A DNA stretch of 64,000 nucleotides from Streptomyces sp. NBC_00569 (GTDB lineage: Bacteria; Actinomycetota; Actinomycetes; Streptomycetales; Streptomycetaceae), in assembly GCF_036345255.1 (NCBI RefSeq), contig NZ_CP107783.1, forward strand, positions 992,001 to 1,056,000, in the 5' to 3' direction. The translations under genes and the position numbers were made by a program. Below, piece after piece: positions 17,550-26,532 of the stretch. Numbering within the stretch: the first letter of the stretch is position 1; every line of letters starts with the position of its first letter. A model generated the notes under the pieces. The model did no database searches, was not told the DNA's origin, and saw only the letters and a program-made list of their open reading frames with translations.

Positions 17550-19215
17550 GGCAGCTCTCCTTGCGCAGGGAGGCGACGGTGACGCCGGGGGCGAGGCGCC
17601 CGTCGGTCACCTTCAGCTCGATGAGGGCGGCCTTGCCGCTGTCGAGGGACCGCTGGAGCGCGGGCCCGAACTCGTCCGTGACGGTGACGGTTTCGCCGTG
17701 CGCGCCGAAGGCACGGGCGTACGCGGCGAAGTCGGGGTTGCCGAGGCCGGTGCCGCTGACCCGTCCCGGGTAGGCCTGCTCCTGATGCTGGCGGATGGTG
17801 CCGTACTTGGCGTTGTTCAGCACGATGATCAGTGGTTTGGCACCCTCGGCCACGGCGGTGGCGAGCTCCTGACCGTTCATCAGGAAGCAGCCGTCGCCCG
17901 CGACGGAGACGACCCTGCGGTCCGGATCGTGGATCGCGGCCGCCACGGCGGCTGGTATGCCGTATCCCATGGACCCGTTGCGGGGGGCGAGTTGGCGCGT
18001 GCCGTCGTGGTACGTGAGGAAGCGCTGCGCCCAGATGGCGTGGTTGCCGGCGCCGAAGGTGATGACGGCGTCTTCGGGGAGCCGGCCGTCGAGCGTGGCG
18101 AAGACGGTGGCCAGGTCGAGCGGATCGTCCTCCGGGACCGGGGTGCGGAACGCCAGGTGGGCGGCCCTGTCCTGCTTGGTCCGCACGGCCCACGGCAGAG
18201 GGCTGCCCGGGCGCAGGGTGCGTACCGCGTCGGCGAAGGCCTCGGGGGCGGCGAGCAGGGTGAGTTCGGCGGGGTACAGGGCGCCCGGCGGCTGTGGTTC
18301 GGGCAGCACCTGGACGAGCCGCGGGCCCGTGCCGTCGGTGGGGAGCAGCGTGAATCCGTCGGTCGCGACGTCACCCGGTGCGGTCCCGACGGCCAGCAGC
18401 AGGTCGGCCTCGCGCACCCGCCGGGCGAGCGCGTCGTCGCGTCCGTAGCCGAGCGGGCCGACGTACACCTCGGACTCGTTGTCGATGAGGTCCTGGCAGC
18501 GGAAGTCCACGGCCACGGGAAGGGCCCACGCCTCGGCCCAGTCCCGTACGGCGGCGCGGGCTTCCGGGGTCCAGCGGCCGCCGCCGAGGAACAGGAGGGG
18601 ACGTTCGGCCGTCGTCAACAGCCTTTCGAGACGGGTGAGTTCGGCCGCGGTCGCGCCGCCGCCGGGGACGGGCAGAGGGGTGGCGTCGGGGACGCGGACG
18701 ACGTCCGTGAGCATGTCCTCCGGCAGGCCCAGGACCACGGGTCCCGGCCGGCCGCCGGTCGCGACGGCGAAGGCGCGGGCGACGTACTCGGGGATGCGTG
18801 CGGCGTCGTCGATCGTCTCGACGAGCTTGGCGCTCGCGCCGAACGTGCCGCGCAGGTCGAGTTCCTGGAAGGAGGCGCGGTCGGTGTGGCCGCGCGGCAC
18901 CAGGCCGATGAAGAGGACCATCGGTGTGGCGTCCTGGTAGGCGGTGTGCAGGGCGACCAGCGCGTTGGTGGCGCCTGGGCCCCGGGTCGTGAAGCAGATT
19001 CCGGGGCGCCCGGTGAGCTTTCCGTGGGCCTCCGCCATGTAGGCGGCGCCGCCTTCGTGGCGGCAGACGACCATGTGGACCGGGGCGTCGTGCAGAGCGT
19101 CGAGCGCGGCGAGGTAGCTCTCGCCGGGCACGCCGTAGACGGTATCGACGCCGTGTGCGGACAGCTGGTCGATGAGGACCTGGCCGCCGGGACGGGCGGG
19201 GTGGTGCTGGGTCAT
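17542..19215 (-). CDS. thiamine diphosphate-dependent enzyme (acetolactate synthase/decarboxylase-like)
   Basis: 557 residues with the three-domain ThDP fold. N-terminal GVDTVYGVPGESYLAALDAL and VCRHEGGAAYMAEAHGK contain the catalytic Glu that activates ThDP. The C-terminal GDGCFLMNGQELATAVAEG through VLNNAKYG is the GDG-NN cofactor/Mg motif. The family includes acetolactate synthase, glyoxylate carboligase and 2-oxoacid decarboxylases; no ilvN-type small subunit is nearby, so a catabolic decarboxylase or ligase is more likely. The start at 19215 overlaps the MHS transporter stop (ATGA). An aldehyde dehydrogenase follows directly. Confidence 0.87.
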   Translation of the reverse strand: MTQHHPARPGGQVLIDQLSAHGVDTVYGVPGESYLAALDALHDAPVHMVVCRHEGGAAYMAEAHGKLTGRPGICFTTRGPGATNALVALHTAYQDATPMVLFIGLVPRGHTDRASFQELDLRGTFGASAKLVETIDDAARIPEYVARAFAVATGGRPGPVVLGLPEDMLTDVVRVPDATPLPVPGGGATAAELTRLERLLTTAERPLLFLGGGRWTPEARAAVRDWAEAWALPVAVDFRCQDLIDNESEVYVGPLGYGRDDALARRVREADLLLAVGTAPGDVATDGFTLLPTDGTGPRLVQVLPEPQPPGALYPAELTLLAAPEAFADAVRTLRPGSPLPWAVRTKQDRAAHLAFRTPVPEDDPLDLATVFATLDGRLPEDAVITFGAGNHAIWAQRFLTYHDGTRQLAPRNGSMGYGIPAAVAAAIHDPDRRVVSVAGDGCFLMNGQELATAVAEGAKPLIIVLNNAKYGTIRQHQEQAYPGRVSGTGLGNPDFAAYARAFGAHGETVTVTDEFGPALQRSLDSGKAALIELKVTDGRLAPGVTVASLRKESCHV

Positions 19216-20573
19216 GCGGTGGCCTTCTGAGGTGCGGAGGTGTTCTCGGACGGGGTGGCGGACCGGCTGCCGAGCAGCGGGCCGGCCAGGAAGGAGCCGG
19301 CCGCGGTGCAGGCGGCGATGAGGACGAGGAGGAGGGCGACACCCCAGGACGCGCCGTCGGTGACGCCGGTCAGCCAGGCGGCGACGAGCGGGACGAAGCC
19401 GCCGAGGACACCGGAGAGGTTGTACGACATGGCGACGGCGCTGTAGCGGAAGGTCTCCGGGAACAGGTCCGTGACGACGGCGCCGATGGTGGCGTAGGGG
19501 ATGGAGATGACGGCGACGCCGAGCGTCACACCGAGGATGACCAGGGCGGTCTGGCCGGTGTCGACGAGCCAGAAGACGGGGAAGGCGACCAGGACGGACA
19601 GCACACCGCCGACGGCACACACCTTCCAGGGGCCGACGCGGTCGGCGATCCGGCCGCCGATGTAGATCACGACCATCTCGGCCACGGCGGCGAGGAGTGT
19701 GGCGTTGAGCATCACGGACTTGGCGATGCCGAGCTGTTCGGTGCCGTACGAGATCATGAAGGTGGTCAGCAGGAAGAAGCCGCCGATGCCGAGGAACGCC
19801 GCGAGCACGCTGATGATCATGCGGCCCCAGGTCTTGCGGAAGGCCTCGACGAGGGGGGCCGGCGCGGGGCCGTTCTTCTCCGCCTCCTCGATCATGGCGC
19901 GGAAGACCGGGGACTCCTCGATGCGCAGGCGCAGGTAGAGCGCGAAGACGAGCAGGCCGAAGGCGGCGAGGAACGGGATGCGCCAGCCCCAAGCGTAGAA
20001 GGCGTCGTCAGGCAGCAGGCCGACCAGGGCGAAGGCGCCGCTGGAGAGCAACGTGCCGACGGGTGAGCCGAGTTGGGGCACCGCCGAATAGGTTCCGTGC
20101 TTCTCCTTCGGCGTGTGTTCCAGGGTCAGGAGCATCGCGCCGCTCCACTCCCCGCCGACCGAGATGCCCTGCACGAAGCGGAGCACGGCGAGCAGGACGG
20201 GGGCCCAGATGCCGATGGTGTCGTAGGACGGGAGGAGGCCGATGCAGCCGGTGGCGACGCCCATCATGACGACGGTGATGATCAGCGCGGCCTTGCGTCC
20301 GTAGCGGTCGCCGATGTGGCCGAAGACCGCGGCGCCGATGGGCCGGGCCGCGAAGCCGACGGCGAAGGTCACGAAGGAGGCGATGGTCGCCGTCGTGGCG
20401 TCGAGCGAGGGGAAGAACAGCTTGTTGAAGACGAGCGCGGCCGCGGTGCCGTAGAGGAAGTAGTCGTACCACTCGAGGGCGGTGCCGATGAACGCGGCGG
20501 ACAGGAGGCGCTTGATGTCGGCGGTGCCTGCGACGGTGCGGCCTGTCGGCGGCGTCGTGCTGTTGGAGCTCAC
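19212..20573 (-). CDS. MHS-family (MFS) metabolite:H+ symporter
   Basis: 453 residues, 12 predicted membrane helices. The signature region GTALEWYDYFLYGTAAALVFNKLFFPS and the cytoplasmic loop FGHIGDRYGRKAAL, followed by RFVQGISVGGEWSGAM, define the metabolite:H+ symporter group (ProP, KgtP, ShiA relatives), which imports organic acids, betaines or similar solutes. Located inside the urease-like operon between the amidohydrolase and ThDP enzyme genes, so it is probably the uptake system for the pathway's substrate. A close functional counterpart lies at 46797-48137. Confidence 0.92.
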   Translation of the reverse strand: MSSNSTTPPTGRTVAGTADIKRLLSAAFIGTALEWYDYFLYGTAAALVFNKLFFPSLDATTATIASFVTFAVGFAARPIGAAVFGHIGDRYGRKAALIITVVMMGVATGCIGLLPSYDTIGIWAPVLLAVLRFVQGISVGGEWSGAMLLTLEHTPKEKHGTYSAVPQLGSPVGTLLSSGAFALVGLLPDDAFYAWGWRIPFLAAFGLLVFALYLRLRIEESPVFRAMIEEAEKNGPAPAPLVEAFRKTWGRMIISVLAAFLGIGGFFLLTTFMISYGTEQLGIAKSVMLNATLLAAVAEMVVIYIGGRIADRVGPWKVCAVGGVLSVLVAFPVFWLVDTGQTALVILGVTLGVAVISIPYATIGAVVTDLFPETFRYSAVAMSYNLSGVLGGFVPLVAAWLTGVTDGASWGVALLLVLIAACTAAGSFLAGPLLGSRSATPSENTSAPQKATA

Positions 20574-20635
20574 GGAATCTCCCGGGGGACGGTGACCGCT
20601 GGAGGGTCGGGGGACGGTGGAGCGGGGAGGGTGCC

Positions 20636-22291
20636 TCAGCTGGAGGCGGTCAGGCCGAGCGGGTCATGGGCGACGGTGCCGCCGACGGAGGTGGCCAGGA
20701 TCCGGATCGCACCGATGCGGTCCGGCGAGACGCGGGTGGGGTCGGCGTCCAGGACGGTGAAGTCGGCCAGGTGTCCGGGGCGCAGGACGCCCTTGCGGTC
20801 GCCGTGACCGGTGGCGTGCGCGGAGCCGACGGTCCAGGCACGCAGCGCGGCGAGTGCCGTGACGCTCTCGTCCGCGCCGTAGGCCGCGCCGGTCTCGGTG
20901 AGGCGTTCCACCATGGACTGCATCGCGGGCAACGGGGCCCCGGGAGCGACCGGCCGGTCGGAGCTGCCGGGCACGACGATGCCCAGGTCGAGCAGGGAAC
21001 GCAGCCGGTACGAGTACGGGGTGCGCTCCGGCCCGAGGGCCGCCGCCATGGCGTCGCCGAAGGCGTACAGGAAGTTGTGCTGCGGCACGGGCACGACGCG
21101 CAGCTCGGCGAAGCGGGACAGCTGATCGGGCCGCACGACGCCGGCGTGCTCGATCCGGTGCCGCACGTCGGGGCGTGGGTGGGTCCGCCGGGCGCGGGCG
21201 AAGGTGTCGAGTGCGAGATCGACGGCCCGGTCTCCGATGGCGTGGGCCGCGACGGTCCAGCCGGCCCGGTGGGCGGCCACCACGGTGTCGGCCATGGCCT
21301 CGGGATCGCCCTGGAAGTATCCGGTGGCGGAGGTGTCGTGGGGGCAGCCGCAGAACGGTTCGGTGACGGCGGCGGTGCGGCCGAGCAGCGAGCCGTCGAG
21401 GAAGATCTTGACGGGGCCCAGCGAGAGCCGGTCGTCGCCGAAGCCGGTGCGCATGCCGAGGTCGAGGCCGAGGGTGATGGCGTCGTCGGCGTGCGCGGTG
21501 AGCGGGTGCAGCACGTCGGAGGCGGCCATCACCTGGGCCCGGGTGTGCAACGCGCCGCTGTCGCGGGCGAGTTGGTAGGCGGCGAGCTCCACCGGGCTGT
21601 GCCCGATCCAGCCGCCGCCGATGCCGGCCTCGGTGAAGCTCGTGACGCCCTCGGCGAGGTAGTGCCGGGTGGCGGCGCCGATGGCGTCAGCGAGGGTGGC
21701 CACGGGGTAAGGCAGCACCTGGCGTTGCACGAGTTGCTGCGCGGTCTCTTCGAGGAGTCCGTTGGGCCGTCCGTCCGCGTCCCGGGCGACGACGCCGCCG
21801 GTCGGATCGGCGAACCCGTCGGCGAGCGCGCCGGCCTTCTCCAGAACGGGTGAGTTGACGACGCAGGCGTGCCCGGAGGTGTGCTTGAGCCACACGGGGC
21901 GGCCACCCGCCGCGCGGTCTAGGGCGTCGCGGTGCGGCTGGACGCCACCGAGTTTGTGGTGGTCGAGTCCGGCGCCGGTCACCCACGCGTCCGGCGGCAT
22001 TCCTGCCGCGTGGTCGGCGACGGCGGCGTACACCTCGTCCACCGACCGGGCCTTGGACAGGTCGAGCTGGGCGAGGGTGAGGCCGAACCACGCGGTGTGA
22101 CAGTGGGCGTCGTTGAAGCCCGGGACGAGGGTGGCGCCGCCCGCGTCCAGGACACGGCGCGCGGGCAGGTCTTCGACGTCGTCGTCGAGTCCCGCGATCC
22201 TGCCGTGCAGGACTCCCAGGGTGCGGGCGGTGGGCCGGTCGTCGTCGAGGGTGAGGATGCGCGCGTTGCGCACCAGCAGGTCGAGGAGCAT
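20636..22291 (-). CDS. YtcJ-like metal-dependent amidohydrolase
   Basis: 551 residues. LVPGFNDAHCHTAWFG holds the HxH metal motif, HAIGDRAVDLALD the next His, RIEHAGVV a further one, and VPGSSDRPV the metal Asp; EGVTSFTEAGIG and VKIFLDGSL are also typical of amidohydrolase_3 (YtcJ) enzymes, which cleave amide or similar C-N bonds. The start at 22291 follows the ureC stop by 16 bases and has GAGGGACGG upstream. Its place between urease-like subunits and a transporter suggests the operon handles an amide, ureide or guanidino compound. A paralogue sits at 48217-49872. Confidence 0.88.
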   Translation of the reverse strand: MLLDLLVRNARILTLDDDRPTARTLGVLHGRIAGLDDDVEDLPARRVLDAGGATLVPGFNDAHCHTAWFGLTLAQLDLSKARSVDEVYAAVADHAAGMPPDAWVTGAGLDHHKLGGVQPHRDALDRAAGGRPVWLKHTSGHACVVNSPVLEKAGALADGFADPTGGVVARDADGRPNGLLEETAQQLVQRQVLPYPVATLADAIGAATRHYLAEGVTSFTEAGIGGGWIGHSPVELAAYQLARDSGALHTRAQVMAASDVLHPLTAHADDAITLGLDLGMRTGFGDDRLSLGPVKIFLDGSLLGRTAAVTEPFCGCPHDTSATGYFQGDPEAMADTVVAAHRAGWTVAAHAIGDRAVDLALDTFARARRTHPRPDVRHRIEHAGVVRPDQLSRFAELRVVPVPQHNFLYAFGDAMAAALGPERTPYSYRLRSLLDLGIVVPGSSDRPVAPGAPLPAMQSMVERLTETGAAYGADESVTALAALRAWTVGSAHATGHGDRKGVLRPGHLADFTVLDADPTRVSPDRIGAIRILATSVGGTVAHDPLGLTASS

Positions 22292-22307
22292 GGGGTGGGT
22301 CCGTCCC

Positions 22308-23993
22308 TCAGGCGAAGTGGTGCAGTTGGGCGAGGGGCAGTTCGGTGACGGCGTCGGTTCCGGTGGGGACGTCGTCGACCAGGACCGGCGCGGGCTCGCG
22401 CGGCACATGGACGCGTGGCGTGGCGGTGTTGTGCAGCATGTCGGCCCGGGTCAGGCCGCGTGCGCCGGCGATCGGCGCGTACTGCAGGCCTTGCGGGAGT
22501 GCGGCGCGGGCGGCCCGGTCCTCCAGGGCGGCCTGCGCGACGAAGATCCGCGAGAGGCGTGCGGGGGCGTCGCCGAGCGCGCCGAAGTAGGGGCGGTAGG
22601 TGCGGGGCTGGGTCAGTCGGGTGGAGCCGGAGCCGGAGCCGGTGTTGCCCCAGGCCACGAAGCCGCCCTTGACGACGAGTTCGGGCTTGGTGCCGAACCA
22701 CGCGGGGTGCCACAGCACGAGGTCGGCCATGCGGCCCGGCTGGAGGGATCCCACCTCGTGGGCCAGGCCGTGCGCGATCGCCGGGTTCAGGGTGATCTTC
22801 GCCAGGTAGCGCAACGCTCGTGCGTTGGCGGAGTGTTCCACTCCCCCGGCGCCGTTCGCGAGGGCCTGCACATGGGCGAGCTGCCAGGTCCTGCGCACCG
22901 TCTCGGCCATCCGCCCCATGCCCATGGAGTCGGAGTTGACGATGCTGATCGCGCCCAGGTCGTGCAGGGCGTTCTCGGCGGCGATGGCGTGGCCGCGGAT
23001 GCGGCCCTTGGAGATCTCGATGTCGCTGGGCGAGTGGTGGTTCTGCCGGTGGACCGTCATCGTCATCGGGAACAGCTCGCCGACGGTGTTGGCGGTGTAC
23101 GGAACCGTCGGGGTGGTCGACGAGGGAAGCACGTTGGGCTCGGAGAGGATCTCCAGGAGGTCGGGGTGACCGCCGCCGCCCTCCACGTGGTATGCGTGCA
23201 CCGTGCGGCCACGGGTGGCACCGATGGTGTCGCGCAGATAGCCGGACTCGTTCATGGAGTCGGTGTGCATGGCGACGGGCAGGTCCGCCTGTTCCGCGGT
23301 GCCCAGACACGTCTCGATGATGCGCGGGGTGGCCCCGAAGTCCTCGTGGATCTTGAAGCCGCCGGCGCCCGCGAGCACGGACTCGTCGAGCAGGGCGCGG
23401 GAGGTGGAGGAACCCCGGGCGAGGAAGGCGATGTTGAGCGGGGTGCCGCGCCAGGACGCCATCAGGGTGTGCAGGTTGTGCGCCGGGTTGCAGCCGATCT
23501 CCCACACGCCGCCGAGGCCCATGCCGACGAGCGTGGTGACTCCGGCGGACAGCGCGGCGGGCGCCACCTCGGGCGAGGAGAGGTGGACGTGGCTGTCCAC
23601 GATGCCGGGGGTGGCGATCAGGCCCTCGCCCGGGATGACCGAAGTGTGCGAGTCGATGGCGAAGTCGACGTCCATGACGTCCGGGTTGCCGACGCCGCCC
23701 ACGGCGACGATCCGGCCGTCCTTGATACCGATGTCGGTCTTGCGGACGCCGAGCACCGGGTCCATCAGGACCACTCCGGCGACCACCATGTCGAGCGCGG
23801 AGTCCCGCTCGGAGCGCGGCGATGCCAGCAGTCCGTCGCGGACCGTCTTGCCGCAGCCGCCGAGCAGTTCGTCGCCCGGCGTGCCGTCGTCCTGCTCCAC
23901 CTCGACCCACAGACAGGTGTCGCCGAGCCGGATCCGGTCGCCGGTCGTGGGCCCGTAGAGGGCGTTGTACGTGCGGCGGTCGACCTGTGTCAT
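22308..23993 (-). CDS. ureC: divergent urease alpha subunit
   Basis: 561 residues. All nickel ligands of urease can be placed: His135 and His137 (SHVHLSS), Lys214 (the carbamylated Lys, GFKIHEDFG), His243 (MHTDSMNES), His269 (AYHVEGGGG) and Asp355 (NSDSMGMG). The active-site flap is different: canonical enzymes have MVCHHL with a mobile Cys, here the stretch at ~310-320 reads MTMTVHRQNHH, with Val at the Cys position. The gene overlaps the fused gamma/beta gene by four bases. No ureDEFG genes lie nearby, so nickel insertion would need genes elsewhere. Urea hydrolysis is likely but a changed substrate cannot be excluded. Confidence 0.9.
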   Translation of the reverse strand: MTQVDRRTYNALYGPTTGDRIRLGDTCLWVEVEQDDGTPGDELLGGCGKTVRDGLLASPRSERDSALDMVVAGVVLMDPVLGVRKTDIGIKDGRIVAVGGVGNPDVMDVDFAIDSHTSVIPGEGLIATPGIVDSHVHLSSPEVAPAALSAGVTTLVGMGLGGVWEIGCNPAHNLHTLMASWRGTPLNIAFLARGSSTSRALLDESVLAGAGGFKIHEDFGATPRIIETCLGTAEQADLPVAMHTDSMNESGYLRDTIGATRGRTVHAYHVEGGGGHPDLLEILSEPNVLPSSTTPTVPYTANTVGELFPMTMTVHRQNHHSPSDIEISKGRIRGHAIAAENALHDLGAISIVNSDSMGMGRMAETVRRTWQLAHVQALANGAGGVEHSANARALRYLAKITLNPAIAHGLAHEVGSLQPGRMADLVLWHPAWFGTKPELVVKGGFVAWGNTGSGSGSTRLTQPRTYRPYFGALGDAPARLSRIFVAQAALEDRAARAALPQGLQYAPIAGARGLTRADMLHNTATPRVHVPREPAPVLVDDVPTGTDAVTELPLAQLHHFA

Positions 23994-24583
23994 GACGCCT
24001 CCTCATGGCGTGCCGTCACCACGTCGACTTCGCGTACGGCTCCGGGTTCGAAGGACAGTGCGGTGCCCGCCGGGATGTCGAGCCGCATTCCCGCGGCGGC
24101 CTCGCGGTCGAGCTCCAGGGCCGCGTTCGCCTCGGCGAGCGGGTAGTGCGAGGACAGGTAGACGGTGCGGTCGCCGTTGTTGCGGACGGTCAGCCTCGAA
24201 CGGAGCCTGCCCGTGTTGATCAGGACCGGGTCGGGCGCGGTGCGCACGGCGCCCGGCCCCGGCTCGCCGCTCCCGTCCACGGTGGGGATCGGGTGGTCGA
24301 TCGCCACCAGCGACGTACCGCTCGGGAACAGCGCCTCGACCTGGATCGTGGTCACCATCTGCGGCACCCCGTCCATCACATCGTCCTCGGTGAGGACCTT
24401 GCGGCCCGCCGCGATCACTTCGTCGAGGGTCAGGCCGTCCCAGGCGGCTTCGAGGACCTCGTCGCAGATCAGGGCGATCGCCTCCGGGGCGTTCAGCCTC
24501 CGCCCGCGCGCCCTGCGGCGGCGGGCGAGTTCCGCGACGGTGAACAGCTGGATCCGCTCCAGCTCGCGAGGGGTCAAATGCAC
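23990..24583 (-). CDS. ureAB: fused urease gamma-beta subunit
   Basis: 197 residues from the GTG at 24583. The N-terminal ~100 residues are UreA-like (HLTPRELERIQLF, LNAPEAIALICDEVLEAAWDG, GVPQMVTTIQVEALFPSGT) and the rest is UreB-like (LINTGRLRSRLTVRNNGDRTVYLSSHYPLAEANAALELDR, RLDIPAGTALSFEPG). Fused gamma-beta subunits are known in some bacteria. I chose the GTG because the following HLTPREL matches the normal UreA start and GGAGGG lies ten bases upstream; in-frame ATGs at 24601 and 24634 are alternatives. First gene of the minus-strand operon. Confidence 0.9.
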   Translation of the reverse strand: MHLTPRELERIQLFTVAELARRRRARGRRLNAPEAIALICDEVLEAAWDGLTLDEVIAAGRKVLTEDDVMDGVPQMVTTIQVEALFPSGTSLVAIDHPIPTVDGSGEPGPGAVRTAPDPVLINTGRLRSRLTVRNNGDRTVYLSSHYPLAEANAALELDREAAAGMRLDIPAGTALSFEPGAVREVDVVTARHEEAS

Positions 24584-24654
24584 AGTTTCCCGGCCCTCCA
24601 TGCGGTGGAATTCCGGCCACGGCCTGCCGGACACTCCAAGAATTCACGGGGTGT

Positions 24655-24682
24655 GGCGCGAAGCCAACGTTGATTTGGCGCC
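24655..24682. promoter_or_regulatory. inverted-repeat operator candidate between the urease operon and pucR-type gene
   Basis: GCCAA (24663-24667) and TTGGC (24675-24679) form an inverted repeat flanked by GGCGC (24655-24659) and GCGCC (24678-24682); CAACGTTG (24665-24672) is a palindrome inside it. It lies in the 123-base divergent gap, 25 bases before the PucR-type start, so it could serve either promoter. The bound protein is a guess (the PucR-type regulator). Confidence 0.4.
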
Positions 24683-24706
24683 GATGAGGCGGCCAGGATT
24701 GTGCAC

Positions 24707-25906
24707 ATGAACAGTGAGCCCATCCTCTTCCCGCCCCCGGATCCCCGGGTCACCGAGCTGGCCCGGCGCTGCCTGGAGGACATCGACAGCCTGGTCGGCC
24801 TCTGGGTGGAGTGTGTGCGGCCGGTCCGCGCCCCCTACGCCGACCGCGTCTCGGAGGAGGAGTTCCGCGCCACGGCGTGGGAGGCGTTCGAGTTCCTGCT
24901 GCGCACGGTCGCCGGGCTGCCCCTGTCCGAGCGCATCGCCACCGTCTCCGAACGGGTCGGGGAGCGGCGCGCCCGTGAGGGTGTCCCGCTGGACTCCCTC
25001 CTCTCGGCGGCGCGCCTCGACTTCCGCGTCGTCTGGGCGGCTCTCGTCGACAAGGCGGGCGAGAAGGACAGGGCCGAGCTGGTGACGTCGGCGTACCACG
25101 TGTGGGAGGCCGTGGAGAAGCACGTCACCGGCATCATGACGGCGTATCAGCGCACCATCCTCGACATGGGACGCCGCGCGGCGGACGAGCGGCGCATGTG
25201 GTTCGCCCGGCTCCTGGACAGCGAGGGACGCAATCCGACGGTGGTGCGGGACGCGGCGCTCGCCCTCGGCTTCCAGGCCGACGACCGGTTCCTGTGCGCG
25301 GTGGCGCCGCCGCAGCACGGGGCGGGACTGCGCAGGACCGCCGCGGCGCTGCGCACGGCGGAGACTCCTGTCCAGTTGCAGGAGGTCGCCTCGGATCTGG
25401 TGCTCGCCGTGCAGCTGGGCCGGCGCACCACGGCGGAGTCCGTCCTCGCGCTGCTCCAGGAGACGCCGTGCGGGGTCGCCTCCGCCGCGGCAGGCCTTGC
25501 CGCGGTGCCTCGTGCGGTGGTGCTCGCCACGGCCACGGCGCGCGTGCTGCCGTCGGACGCGGCAGGGCCCCGACGGCTCGAGGACAGCTGGCTCGATGTC
25601 CTGGTACAGCGCGCCGAGGGGTTCGGACGGGATCTCGCCGACGACGTCCTCAGCGGCCTCGACACGGAATCTGTGCCCGCCGGCGAGACGAGGCGGCTCC
25701 TCGATACCGTACGGTCGCATCTGGCCGGGACCGGGTCCGTCGCGGACACCGCGGCCGCCCTGTACTGCCATCGCAACACGATCCAGCAGCGGATCAACCG
25801 GTTCGCCGAGCTGACCGGCCGCGACGTGCGGCGCCCCGAGGACGCCGCCCTGGTGGCCCTCGCCCTGCGCGCCCGTGACCAGCACGAGAAGGACCACCGG
25901 CCATGA
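24707..25906 (+). CDS. PucR/CdaR-type helix-turn-helix transcriptional regulator
   Basis: 399 residues. The C-terminal ~65 residues are the PucR-type HTH ([46 protein letters not shown]). The N-terminal two thirds are a helical sensory region ([45 protein letters not shown]) common in actinobacterial members, with a degenerate GGDEF-like middle. PucR proteins generally activate purine or ureide catabolism. It is divergent from the urease-like operon and overlaps the Lrp gene by four bases. ATG 24707 chosen; GTG 24701 is too close to its AGGA. Confidence 0.88.
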   Translation: MNSEPILFPPPDPRVTELARRCLEDIDSLVGLWVECVRPVRAPYADRVSEEEFRATAWEAFEFLLRTVAGLPLSERIATVSERVGERRAREGVPLDSLLSAARLDFRVVWAALVDKAGEKDRAELVTSAYHVWEAVEKHVTGIMTAYQRTILDMGRRAADERRMWFARLLDSEGRNPTVVRDAALALGFQADDRFLCAVAPPQHGAGLRRTAAALRTAETPVQLQEVASDLVLAVQLGRRTTAESVLALLQETPCGVASAAAGLAAVPRAVVLATATARVLPSDAAGPRRLEDSWLDVLVQRAEGFGRDLADDVLSGLDTESVPAGETRRLLDTVRSHLAGTGSVADTAAALYCHRNTIQQRINRFAELTGRDVRRPEDAALVALALRARDQHEKDHRP

Positions 25907-26406
25907 ACAGCAAGCATGTGGCGTTCGACGACCTCGACCGCAAGATCGTCGCGGCCCTGATCGCCAACGCGAGGACGAGTTTCGCGGAGATCGGCGCGGC
26001 CATCGGCCTCTCCGCCACCGCCGTCAAACGACGCGCCGACCGGCTGCGCGAGAACGACGTCATCACCGGATACACCGCGACGGTCCGGCCCGCCGCCCTC
26101 GGATGGCGCACCGAGGCGTTCGTCGAGGTGTACTGCGACGGGGCGGCGCCGCCCCGTCGGCTCGCCGAAGTCGTGCGCAACCACCCGGAGATCACCTCCG
26201 CGATGACCGTGACGGGCGGCGCCGACGCGTTGCTGCACGTCAGGGCCACGGACGTCGGCCACTTCGAAGAGGTGCTCGAACGCATCAGGGCCGAGCCGTT
26301 CATCCGCAAGACGATCAGTTACATGGTGCTCTCCCACCTGCTGCCGGACAGCGCGGAGGCCGGCGCCCGCGAGCCCGCCCCCGACGACGCAGCAATCCAG
26401 CGCTGA
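25903..26406 (+). CDS. Lrp/AsnC family transcriptional regulator
   Basis: 167 residues. The N-terminal winged HTH ([40 protein letters not shown]) is followed by an RAM-type effector domain ([26 protein letters not shown]). Coupled to the PucR-type gene by ATGA overlap, and 126 bases upstream of the dimethylargininase/ornithine aminotransferase pair. By position it probably responds to arginine, ornithine or a related amino acid and regulates ddaH-rocD, but no ligand evidence is present in the sequence. Confidence 0.92.
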   Translation: MNSKHVAFDDLDRKIVAALIANARTSFAEIGAAIGLSATAVKRRADRLRENDVITGYTATVRPAALGWRTEAFVEVYCDGAAPPRRLAEVVRNHPEITSAMTVTGGADALLHVRATDVGHFEEVLERIRAEPFIRKTISYMVLSHLLPDSAEAGAREPAPDDAAIQR

Positions 26407-26454
26407 CCTCCCGTTCTGCGCAGCATTACTGCGGGCATACGCATTCAACTGGTC

Positions 26455-26484
26455 TTGTCGAGCGCGACCCCCGCTTCCTACCGT
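26455..26484 (+). promoter_or_regulatory. candidate promoter of ddaH-rocD
   Basis: TTGTCG (26455-26460) and TACCGT (26479-26484) are spaced by 18 bases, a reasonable match to a housekeeping promoter, and would start RNA near 26490, giving a ~43-base leader before the GTG at 26533. A TGCG/CGCA dyad lies just upstream (26430-26443), a possible Lrp contact. Confidence 0.4.
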
Positions 26485-26532
26485 GGAGACACCCTCTGAT
26501 CGTCGTCCCGCAGGAAGCGGAGGTACCCGTCT

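Noticed and set aside
24665..24672. Same LacI-type operator as in the GH92 gene upstream of the PucR-type gene
   Set aside because: Only the core CAACGTTG is shared; the flanks differ from GACAACGTTGTC, so a common regulator is not supported.
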